Shown: piece after piece, positions 1-5,875 of the stretch | Numbering within the stretch: the stretch's first letter is position 1 | How the letters are laid out: each line of letters begins with the position of its first letter | DNA from: JASFQI01 sp050115555 | GTDB lineage: Bacteria > Desulfobacterota > DSM-4660 > Desulfatiglandales > HGW-15 | Assembly: GCA_050115555.1 (NCBI GenBank) | Contig: JASFQI010000199.1 | Coordinates: forward strand, 1-8,908 | DNA length: 8,908 nucleotides | Reading direction: 5' to 3' | Notes under the pieces: generated by a model | Database searches by the model: none | What the model was told of the DNA's origin: nothing | The model's input: the letters and a program-made list of their open reading frames with translations, nothing else | Translations under genes and position numbers: made by a program

Positions 1-131
1 TCCCGCATGTCCGCGCGAAAGTCCCGGCCCGGTTCCCTGGTGGGCGGCGCCTCGGGCGCGCACCCGACGAGGAAGATCAGGACGGGCAGGAGGATCCTGC
101 TCACCGCCCGACATGGCAAACTGAAAGACAT
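1..131 (-). CDS. Lipoprotein precursor, 5' part only; possibly a polygalactosaminidase (TM1410/GH114-like)
   Basis: Forty-three codons are visible before the left edge. The ATG at 131 has AAGAGG six bases upstream. The N-terminus is a clear lipoprotein signal peptide: arginines at 8 and 12, a hydrophobic core ILLPVLIFL (13-21) and the lipobox L-V-G-C with the lipidated cysteine at 24. The mature part begins A-P-E-A-P-P and then has GRDFRADMR. From memory, mature TM1410/COG2342 (endo-alpha-1,4-polygalactosaminidase-like) proteins begin with a similar F/Y-R-x-x-M-R segment. Pel is rich in galactosamine and PelA carries a related hydrolase domain, so a Pel-cleaving enzyme would fit. PelC, also a lipoprotein, is an alternative. 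The gene and signal peptide are well supported; the enzymatic guess rests on very few residues. Confidence 0.7.
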   Translation of the reverse strand, partial: MSFSLPCRAVSRILLPVLIFLVGCAPEAPPTREPGRDFRADMR

Positions 132-137
132 TTCCAA

Positions 138-143
138 CCTCTT
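138..143 (-). promoter_or_regulatory. Ribosome binding site of the left-edge lipoprotein
   Basis: The minus strand reads AAGAGG, six bases before the ATG at 131. It supports that start rather than the in-frame TTG four codons further in. Confidence 0.55.
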
Positions 144-180
144 ACTCGTGCTTTCACCTTTCCGAGCCATCCTGCTCTCA

Positions 181-203
181 AGGCGGCATGTAAAAGGCCG
201 CCT
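181..203 (-). repeat. Perfect 7-bp inverted repeat with 9-base loop
   Basis: AGGCGGC (181-187) pairs with GCCGCCT (197-203) around a 9-base loop. The stem is GC-rich, but no T-tract follows on either strand, so it is a poor intrinsic terminator. It would lie in the leader of the lipoprotein transcript, 50 bases before the start codon, and could be an RNA hairpin or an operator. Confidence 0.45.
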
Positions 204-214
204 CACGACCTCCG

Positions 215-241
215 AGTGTAAAACCATTGACCCATTTTCAA
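215..241 (-). promoter_or_regulatory. Weak sigma-70-like promoter candidate for the lipoprotein gene
   Basis: The minus strand has TTGAAA (241-236), 15 bases, then TACACT (220-215). The -35 matches 5 of 6 bases, the -10 matches 4 of 6, and the spacer is shorter than the usual 17. It lies 84 bases before the lipoprotein start, after the pelG stop. It is a candidate only; the alternative is read-through from pelG. Confidence 0.2.
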
Positions 242-307
242 CCCAAACCGACGGCGGTCTGGAGAGGCGTGATTGCGTGACGATGCCGTGATGGCAAGAA
301 TCCGGCG

Positions 308-340
308 CGAATCACGAGCACGAACCACGAATCACGAATA
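308..340 (-). repeat. Tandem TTCGTG heptad repeat
   Basis: On the minus strand the units read TTCGTGA, TTCGTGG, TTCGTGC, TCGTGA, TTCG, so four near-identical copies at 6-7 bp spacing. On the plus strand CGAATCACGA occurs exactly twice, at 308-317 and 328-337, with the variant CGAACCACGA at 321-330. Such TTCGTG runs resemble intergenic repeats I associate with deltaproteobacterial genomes. They could also be a binding-site array; the sequence does not tell which. Confidence 0.75.
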
Positions 341-413
341 TCGCATTTTCACGCACGGACTTCCAGGCTTGGTACGACGTCTCCATGGGTCATTCTCCAT
401 TCGAACGCGAGAG

Positions 414-1784
414 CTACGCACGCATCTCCGAGGCCCGGCGAAACACCTGGTACTCCAGCCCGCCCACGATGCGATTCACCAGAAAGAACCCCGCCCCCGC
501 CACCACGAAGGAGGCGGCCAGAAACCCCGTGCCGTAGCACTTCCACCCCAGCTCGATGGAGACCAGGGTGAAGCCCGCGTTCAGCACGCAGAAAACCACG
601 TTCAGCTTCAGCAGCACGGTGTACTCATCCAGGTACTGGATGATGAGGAAGTAGAAAAAATACAGGGAAAAGAAAATGGTCCCCGTCAGGAGGTAGTGGA
701 ACACGAACGGGTTCGACCACGGGATGGAGACGATCCCGATGTAGGACAGAAAGAGCACCAGCATGCAGACCCCGCCGTAGAACAGGAACAGGGACGAGGA
801 GGTGTGGGCGATCCCGGTGAACAGCTTCTGCTTTTCCACGGCCAGATCCCGAAAGGGGAAGTTGTTGGAAAGCTTGAAGATAAACGCCTCGTAAGGCCCG
901 CTGATGTTCTTCTTGATGCCCCTGTAGATGATGAGGGAGCCGATCATCATGAGGGTCAGGGCCACGAAGAACGGGAAATCGTACTCTCCGTAGAAGTGGA
1001 ACACACCGTTCCTGGATTCCCCGATATTCGGAGAGAACCAGAAGATGAACTTATCCATCCAGAACCCGAGCATGAAGAAGAACCCGGAAAGAGCGATCCG
1101 CCACGCATCGGTCCGCCGAAGAAAGGAGGCATCCAACCGGACCCGGGTGCGGAGGTAGAGCTTCACGACGTAGGAGTACCCCCCGGCCACCGGGATGGCC
1201 ATGCCCACGGAAAAAAACAGGAGCAACGCCTGGGTCTCGGTCCTGCGGCTGAGCGCGAACAGTGCCAGCGTGGTGCCGATGCCGGCGATGAACAGCTTCA
1301 GGAGCAGACGTTCCCGGTGCACCGTGCTGAGCACGGTCCCGATGCACCAGAACAGGCTCAGGATGGCGGTCAGGCCGATAAAGGTGATCTTGAGGTGAAG
1401 CGCGACCGAGGAAAACGGGACCACAAGCAATGCACCCAGACCTAGCGAGAGCGCCGTCACCCCGATGGTCAGGACCAGGAGGCTGTTGACGATGTCGTGA
1501 AACAGGCCCAGGTAGACCTTGTCCGCCATGTGTCGGGTGAAGAGGGTGTGAAACGGAGAGGTGAGGATGAGGGAAAGGGCCGTGGCATAGGTGACGAAAA
1601 GATAGAAGAGAATCGGGGCCCGGCTCGTCATCAGGTGCGTGGAAAGGCCCATCACGGCCAGGCAGAAAATGGTGAGAAACCACGCCCCCACCGCCTCGAA
1701 GGACTCCAGGGTCTCCTCGAGAAGCATGCGTGTCATGGCGGGTCGGCGCTTGAGCCGGTCAACCAGTTGCACGATCTCGCTCAT
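414..1784 (-). CDS. pelG: PelG-like 12-TM polysaccharide transporter
   Basis: At 456 residues it equals the length of Pseudomonas PelG. About twelve hydrophobic segments are visible (roughly 31-50, 57-77, 98-122, 133-153, 161-178, 186-208, 228-250, 271-288, 330-350, 362-385, 392-411, 417-437), the layout of the MOP flippase superfamily. In Pel systems PelG is the presumed inner-membrane channel that moves the growing polymer from PelF to the periplasm. The ATG overlaps the pelF stop in ATGA and has AGGAG eight bases upstream, so pelF and pelG are translationally coupled. It is the last gene of the tight cluster; a 282-bp spacer follows. No frameshift or missing segment is seen. Confidence 0.92.
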   Translation of the reverse strand: MSEIVQLVDRLKRRPAMTRMLLEETLESFEAVGAWFLTIFCLAVMGLSTHLMTSRAPILFYLFVTYATALSLILTSPFHTLFTRHMADKVYLGLFHDIVNSLLVLTIGVTALSLGLGALLVVPFSSVALHLKITFIGLTAILSLFWCIGTVLSTVHRERLLLKLFIAGIGTTLALFALSRRTETQALLLFFSVGMAIPVAGGYSYVVKLYLRTRVRLDASFLRRTDAWRIALSGFFFMLGFWMDKFIFWFSPNIGESRNGVFHFYGEYDFPFFVALTLMMIGSLIIYRGIKKNISGPYEAFIFKLSNNFPFRDLAVEKQKLFTGIAHTSSSLFLFYGGVCMLVLFLSYIGIVSIPWSNPFVFHYLLTGTIFFSLYFFYFLIIQYLDEYTVLLKLNVVFCVLNAGFTLVSIELGWKCYGTGFLAASFVVAGAGFFLVNRIVGGLEYQVFRRASEMRA

Positions 1785-3238
1785 GCAATGAGCTCCTGAT
1801 AAATACTCCGGTATTCTTTGAGCACCAACTCCTCGCTGTAGCGGTCCTCGATGCGCCGAATCCCGCTCTTTGCCATGCGATCGGCCTTTGCTTCGTCCCT
1901 GAGAATGTCGAGCGTGGCCCCTGCAATCCCCTCGGCATCCATGATCCGCCTAACGAAGCCGGCCTCTCCCAGGCCGTCCGCCTCCCCGAGTAGAAGCTCT
2001 TTGCACGCCCCCACGTCCGTAGCCACCACCGGAAGGCCGCTCGCCATGGCCTCCATCACGGCCAGGGGCATGGCCTCCTTGATGCTGGTGAGCAGAAGCA
2101 CGTCCATCTGCCTGTAATAGGGGATCACGTCGGCCGGTCCGGTGAACGTGATCGTCTCTTCCACGTCGAGCATCCGGGCCAGGGCCAGGCACTCCTGGAA
2201 ATAGACCGGCTGGTCTTCGTACGGTCCCACGGCCAGGGCACGTACGTCTGAATACGCCTCCTTGACCAGGGCCACCACCTGAATGAACGTCTTGATGTCC
2301 TTGACGCTGTCGATCCGGCCCACGTATCCCACGGTGCGCGGATCGGTCCGACAGCGCTCACGCCTCGCCTCGCGGTACCTGGGAATGTCGATTCCGTTCG
2401 GAATAACCCGGATCCGATCCGCCTGCGCGCCGTAGTCCACCTCCAGCCGCCGGTTTCCCTCGAACAGGGTCACAATCCGATCCGACGTGTTGTACTGCCA
2501 CAGGCACAGGGACGTGAAGGTATCGATCCACATGTCCTTCAGGTAGGTATCGTCCAGCCAGTCGGACTTGAGCAGCTCCATTTCCCGTTCCTGGAGATAG
2601 ATGCCGTGCTCCGTGATCAGGCTCGCGCGTTCGAGAAGCACGGCATTGAGGCAGGCCAGGAGGCCGCCGTAGCCGGTCCCGGGTGCGTGGTAGACGGCCG
2701 CCTCGGGCATACGGGGCAGGAGCGTGAGCAGGCGGAAGAGGATCAGGTGGATGTTCCGGACGTTGTAGAAGTACTTCAGAAAACCCACCTCCCCGCGGAA
2801 ATCCTCGTACAGCCGGGTGAGAAGGGCGAAGGCTGCCTCATCCTTGAAAAAGTTTTGAAAAATCCGGGGAGACCGGCGAAAGGCCAGCTCGCGGATCAGC
2901 TCGATGCTCTCCTGCGAGAGTCGACCCTGCTTCCACTCCGTCATCATGCGGCGGAGCCGATCGGAGAGATCCCCCCATCGGCTTCCGGACAGAACCATAG
3001 GAGCGGTCTGATCGATCTCCCGGGTGTCGAACACCACAAACTCCTGGTACGAGACCACGTTTTCCGGGAAGCGGTACCTCCTTTCCGCCTCTTCCTTCTC
3101 CTCCGCGATCAGCGCCACAATGGCGAACGTATACTCCTCCAGGTTCTCCATGAGCCACTGGAGCCACGAGGAGACCCCGCCCGTGACGTAGGGGTAGCTC
3201 CCCTCTACAACCAGGCAGATGTCAGCACCCTTCTCCAC
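1781..3238 (-). CDS. pelF: PelF-like GT4 glycosyltransferase (Pel polymerase)
   Basis: This is a 485-residue soluble GT-B fold glycosyltransferase of family GT4; Pseudomonas PelF is about 507. The N-terminus ADICLVVEGSYPYVTGGVSS is the characteristic PelF opening. EHGIYLQERE lies at 210-219. The C-terminal Rossmann half shows YVGRIDSVKD (305-314) and the EX7E motif E388-E396 followed by ASGLPVVATDVG, which bind the nucleotide-sugar donor. PelF is thought to polymerise N-acetylgalactosamine-rich Pel from UDP-sugars in the cytoplasm. The same frame is open back to 3367, but I chose the GTG at 3238: AAGGAGG lies ten bases upstream, the family motif starts just after it, and the 43 extra codons are arginine-rich, non-homologous-looking sequence inside pelE. 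The stop overlaps the pelG start as ATGA. Confidence 0.93.
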   Translation of the reverse strand: MEKGADICLVVEGSYPYVTGGVSSWLQWLMENLEEYTFAIVALIAEEKEEAERRYRFPENVVSYQEFVVFDTREIDQTAPMVLSGSRWGDLSDRLRRMMTEWKQGRLSQESIELIRELAFRRSPRIFQNFFKDEAAFALLTRLYEDFRGEVGFLKYFYNVRNIHLILFRLLTLLPRMPEAAVYHAPGTGYGGLLACLNAVLLERASLITEHGIYLQEREMELLKSDWLDDTYLKDMWIDTFTSLCLWQYNTSDRIVTLFEGNRRLEVDYGAQADRIRVIPNGIDIPRYREARRERCRTDPRTVGYVGRIDSVKDIKTFIQVVALVKEAYSDVRALAVGPYEDQPVYFQECLALARMLDVEETITFTGPADVIPYYRQMDVLLLTSIKEAMPLAVMEAMASGLPVVATDVGACKELLLGEADGLGEAGFVRRIMDAEGIAGATLDILRDEAKADRMAKSGIRRIEDRYSEELVLKEYRSIYQELIA

Positions 3239-4218
3239 GCTGTCGCCGCCTCCTTGACGCGATCCGGAATGAACACCCCGCCGCCGGACTCGATGAGCAG
3301 GGCGAGGTCGTTGAAAACATCGTAGTTCCGGCTTCGAAACGCCAGCTCGAACTCGTAGGTGATCCACTTGGGGAAGTAATAATCGCCCTCTGCACGCACA
3401 CTCCGGTAGATCCTGTCCGCCTCTTCGACCCGGTCCGCCTCGAGAAGGTAGCGCACCGCAAAGAGGGCGTCATCCTCGGTCTTGCCTTGGTGAAAGGCCT
3501 GAATGGCGTAGTCGCAGGCCCTGGAAGCATAGAACGGTTTCATGACCGGGTCGGCCAGGTCGAGGTAGCAGATCTCGTGGTACAGGCTGGCCAGTCGAAT
3601 GAGGTCGGACCGGTCCGGCGCCTCGTGCGATTCGAGTTGTGCGATCTCGGAGAGAACCGCATCCGTCTTCTTGTTCAGGAGGTCGATGGCCATGAGCACC
3701 ACGCTCTGGTGAGTGCTCAATCGGGTGATGTACTTCAGGAGACCCGACTTGGTGGCCGACCAGTCCATCTCGCCGATAATGCCGACCATCTTCAGGCCCT
3801 GGGCCCGTGTGAGGCCGCGAATGAGCAGGGCCTCGGAGACCGGCATGGATCGTCCCTCAAAGGTCTTCTGAAGGACCAGGAGGACGTCCCGGTCGATCTT
3901 GTGAAAGGACTCGGATCGCACAGGGTAGATCGGGTAGAACCGCAGAAAGATGCAGAAAAAAAGGACCGCGGCCGGCCCGATGACCGGGACCACGCACACA
4001 GCCAGGAGAAACGCGATGAAACCCCGATTCATGACCTGACTGCGAAGCTGTCTGTCGGTCCCCATCAGGAGGCCGTAGATCATCATGGTCAGGCCCACGA
4101 CCGTGGCATGCGAGGTGAAAAAGCCCGCCACATCCGAGGGCCTGGTCATTCCTTCCAGGAGGAAGTAGGCCGAGGAGAGCTCCGTGATGAACCAGTAGAC
4201 GTAAAATTTGACCTTCAC
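3205..4218 (-). CDS. pelE: PelE-like membrane/TPR scaffold of the Pel synthase complex
   Basis: The 337-residue protein is close to the roughly 330 residues usual for PelE. Hydrophobic segments are at about 5-22, 32-53 and 66-94. They are followed by a soluble helical region with TPR-like helix pairs, clearest at about 225-310 (for example ALFAVRYLLEADRVEEADRIY). PelE is known to hold the inner-membrane complex together through PelD and the other synthase components. The start is a GTG that overlaps the pelD stop in GTGA, with a GAGAGG ribosome binding sequence inside the end of pelD, so translation is probably coupled. The 3' end overlaps pelF by 34 bp. On sequence alone the family is weakly conserved; the position between pelD and pelF and the membrane-plus-TPR layout carry most of the identification. 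Confidence 0.82.
   Translation of the reverse strand: MKVKFYVYWFITELSSAYFLLEGMTRPSDVAGFFTSHATVVGLTMMIYGLLMGTDRQLRSQVMNRGFIAFLLAVCVVPVIGPAAVLFFCIFLRFYPIYPVRSESFHKIDRDVLLVLQKTFEGRSMPVSEALLIRGLTRAQGLKMVGIIGEMDWSATKSGLLKYITRLSTHQSVVLMAIDLLNKKTDAVLSEIAQLESHEAPDRSDLIRLASLYHEICYLDLADPVMKPFYASRACDYAIQAFHQGKTEDDALFAVRYLLEADRVEEADRIYRSVRAEGDYYFPKWITYEFELAFRSRNYDVFNDLALLIESGGGVFIPDRVKEAATAWRRVLTSAWL
3249..3255 (-). promoter_or_regulatory. Shine-Dalgarno site deciding the pelF start
   Basis: The minus strand reads AAGGAGG inside the 3' end of pelE, ten bases before the GTG at 3238. It supports the shorter pelF start over the upstream in-frame ATG at 3367. Confidence 0.65.
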
Positions 4219-5441
4219 GGCACCTCTCCCGCATGCTCTTCCTGCGCCTCGATCTCCTCGAAGGCGAACTCCGGATGGGCGGAGGACAACCGCAGGATCA
4301 CGAAGGGGACGTTCACATTGGCGGCCATGGCCAGGCAGAGGATCATTTCGTCCTCCCCGCTCATGACGAGCATGTCGTAGAGGCGAAGGGACCGGCTCAG
4401 GTTTCGGGCGCTTTCCTCCGTGACAGGACCCGTGACACGAAGCGTGGCATAGGGCAGACCGTACCGCCGGTAGCGGGTGATCGTCCGGGCCAGGGCACGC
4501 CTTCCCTCCTCCTGCTTGTACACCAGGACCGACGGGAACGCACTCATGGGCAGGAGATCGTCCAGGTGGAGCCGGTTCTCGATCAGGGTCTTGATCCAGT
4601 GGGCGGCGATCTTGAGCAGGTTGATCAGGTTGTCCGAGAGATTGATGAAGCGGATTTCCTCCACCAGGAGGATGTACCGCAGGTCCCCGGCCTGGGAGAG
4701 GATGGGAATGGCCATGACCAGGCGGTTCTCGATCTCCTTGGGGATGACCACCTCCTGTTCCGTGGCGGCCACCTTGAGGATCTCGGGCATCTCCTCGGCC
4801 CGCCAGGGAATGCGATCGGGGAGCGAGGTCACACCGAAGGACGCTACCCGCCCGAACGTGCCGAGCCCCTGGGGTTCGAAGAGGCTCGATTTCTCCACGT
4901 GGCAGTGCGTGTACAGGATGTACAGGATTTCGTTGAAAAAGGCGTCACGCTCGGGGATCTCCTCCAGGCGCCGCAGGGCCTGGTACATGATCCGCGGCGA
5001 TTCCATGTCCGTGAGCACCTCCTGGAAGGCGTCCTGGAGCGCCCGGTCCCGTTCGGAGAGCTCGATGGTCAGGCGTTCCAGCCGCTTCATCAGGATACGG
5101 TTTGTCAGCTCGGTGCCCAGAACACGCCGGCTCGCTCGAGAGGTGACAAAGCCGGTGAATAGGAGGGCCAGTGAAAAAAAGGTGACCTTCTGGTAGTGGT
5201 GGACGAGGAACCCGGGCACGCCTGCGCCCAAGTCGAACACGAGAAGGGCCGCCGTCCCGACGGCGGCCCCGATCATCCCCCGGATGCCGTAGTAAAGGGA
5301 GAGCGCCAGCCCGACGAAAGCCGTGAGGAGGTAGTACAGCTCCGGCCCCACCACCGCCCCTTTTCGAAGGAACAGCACGATCCCGTAAAAGAGGAGGATC
5401 TCCCCTGCGAAGACCGCGTGTTTTCCTGTCGAGGATCGCAT
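4215..5441 (-). CDS. pelD: PelD-like inner-membrane c-di-GMP receptor of the Pel polysaccharide synthase
   Basis: The 408-residue protein has four hydrophobic segments near the N-terminus (about 10-26, 35-50, 53-70, 86-99), a helical linker (about 105-160), a GAF-like domain (about 165-290) and a C-terminal degenerate GGDEF domain (about 300-390). This is the PelD architecture; Pseudomonas aeruginosa PelD is somewhat longer, about 455 residues. R353-L-Y-D356 forms an RxxD inhibitory-site motif. Exactly five residues later GEDEM (362-366) takes the place of GGDEF, the standard spacing, so c-di-GMP binding without cyclase activity is expected. In Pseudomonas, c-di-GMP binding to PelD turns on Pel production post-translationally. 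The ATG has a GGAGG six bases upstream. The stop overlaps the pelE start as GTGA. The identification also rests on the following pelE, pelF and pelG. Confidence 0.88.
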   Translation of the reverse strand: MRSSTGKHAVFAGEILLFYGIVLFLRKGAVVGPELYYLLTAFVGLALSLYYGIRGMIGAAVGTAALLVFDLGAGVPGFLVHHYQKVTFFSLALLFTGFVTSRASRRVLGTELTNRILMKRLERLTIELSERDRALQDAFQEVLTDMESPRIMYQALRRLEEIPERDAFFNEILYILYTHCHVEKSSLFEPQGLGTFGRVASFGVTSLPDRIPWRAEEMPEILKVAATEQEVVIPKEIENRLVMAIPILSQAGDLRYILLVEEIRFINLSDNLINLLKIAAHWIKTLIENRLHLDDLLPMSAFPSVLVYKQEEGRRALARTITRYRRYGLPYATLRVTGPVTEESARNLSRSLRLYDMLVMSGEDEMILCLAMAANVNVPFVILRLSSAHPEFAFEEIEAQEEHAGEVP

Positions 5442-5509
5442 GCGCTCCCTCCGGCCGGGTCCTGAATTTTAAAACGGTTTTTCTTTACGGTAGGCGTCCC
5501 CTCCTCGAA
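5442..5509 (-). other. 68-bp spacer between the STAS gene and pelD
   Basis: A locally AT-rich patch (about 5465-5487) contains a TAAAAT that resembles a -10 box, but no acceptable -35 lies at the right distance. No terminator hairpin is seen. The pelD Shine-Dalgarno GGAGG is at 5448-5452. The simplest reading is read-through transcription from the STAS gene into pelD, with a secondary promoter possible. Confidence 0.5.
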
Positions 5510-5848
5510 TTATATCCCAAATGCGGCGACGGCTTCATCCCTGGTGTCGAAAATTTCGAAGATACGGTCCATTCGAATCACGCTGAACAGATCCAGGACC
5601 TGGCTGGCTACACGGCACAGCCTGAGGTCGCCGCTGTCTTTTCGCACCCTTCGAAGGCAGGAGACGAGCGCACCGCAGCCGGAGCTGTCCACGAAATTCA
5701 ACTCGGAAAGGTCGAACACCACCTGCTTGTGCTCGTCCAGCACAGGGTTGATATCATTTTTAAACTCCTGGCTGTTACCGGCGTCGAGACTCTTCCCGGG
5801 AAGGGTCACCACCGTGACCTTCCCGGCCGGTTCCACCTGCAGATCCAT
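5510..5848 (-). CDS. STAS-domain anti-anti-sigma-factor-like protein (SpoIIAA/RsbV family)
   Basis: This is a 112-residue single-domain STAS protein, the normal size for SpoIIAA/RsbV. The conserved loop NFVDSSGCGALV holds D54-S55-S56-G57; one of the two serines is the expected phosphorylation site by analogy with SpoIIAA and RsbV. The early strand VTVVTLPGKSLDAGNS is typical of the family. The ATG is supported by an AAGGAGG Shine-Dalgarno eight bases upstream. It starts 27 bp after the phosphatase/kinase fusion, so the pair very likely form one switch: the fusion protein sets the phosphorylation state and the unphosphorylated STAS protein binds a target. No sigma factor or separate anti-sigma factor is visible, and pelD begins 68 bp downstream. 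The target may therefore be part of the Pel machinery or a regulator elsewhere; the sequence does not decide this. Confidence 0.92.
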   Translation of the reverse strand: MDLQVEPAGKVTVVTLPGKSLDAGNSQEFKNDINPVLDEHKQVVFDLSELNFVDSSGCGALVSCLRRVRKDSGDLRLCRVASQVLDLFSVIRMDRIFEIFDTRDEAVAAFGI

Positions 5849-5856
5849 GAACGCAT

Positions 5857-5863
5857 CCTCCTT
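5857..5863 (-). promoter_or_regulatory. Shine-Dalgarno site of the STAS gene
   Basis: The minus strand reads AAGGAGG, eight bases before the ATG at 5848. It is the strongest ribosome binding site in the window and fixes the STAS start. It may raise STAS translation above that of the upstream enzyme, which a stoichiometric binding partner would need. Confidence 0.75.
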
Positions 5864-5875
5864 CTTCGACAGGGT

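Larger units (their letters stand above)
132..413 (-). other. Spacer between pelG and the lipoprotein gene
   Basis: This 282-bp stretch is the only long non-coding region here. I see no credible gene in it on either strand. In minus-strand order it holds a TTCGTG tandem repeat (340-308), a weak promoter-like pair (241-215) and a perfect 7-bp inverted repeat (203-181). The lack of overlap here, against tight coupling from pelD to pelG, suggests that the lipoprotein may have its own expression signals or a regulated read-through. Confidence 0.7.

Noticed and set aside
181..203. Hairpin as an intrinsic terminator of the pel cluster
   Set aside because: No run of T follows the stem on either strand, and it lies more than 200 bp after the pelG stop.
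349..413. A small gene right after pelG
   Set aside because: Short minus-strand frames here either stop after about 22 codons or run out-of-frame into pelG, with no ribosome binding site or family resemblance.
273..1445. A 390-codon plus-strand open frame opposite pelG
   Set aside because: It is rich in His, Glu, Gly, Gln and Pro with no recognisable domain, and it lies antisense to a clear 12-TM PelG. It is a GC-rich shadow frame.
3239..3367. In-frame upstream extension of pelF to the ATG at 3367
   Set aside because: The added 43 codons lie within pelE and are Arg-rich without PelF similarity. The GTG at 3238 has a good Shine-Dalgarno and precedes the family motif.
4233..5162. A plus-strand open frame opposite pelD
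   Set aside because: The composition is biased (Gly, Asp, Glu, His, Arg), no domain is recognisable, and it is antisense to an identifiable PelD.
5465..5487. A strong internal promoter before pelD
   Set aside because: There is a TAAAAT -10-like hexamer, but the sequence 17 bases upstream does not resemble a -35 box, and I see no sigma-54 GG/GC pair.
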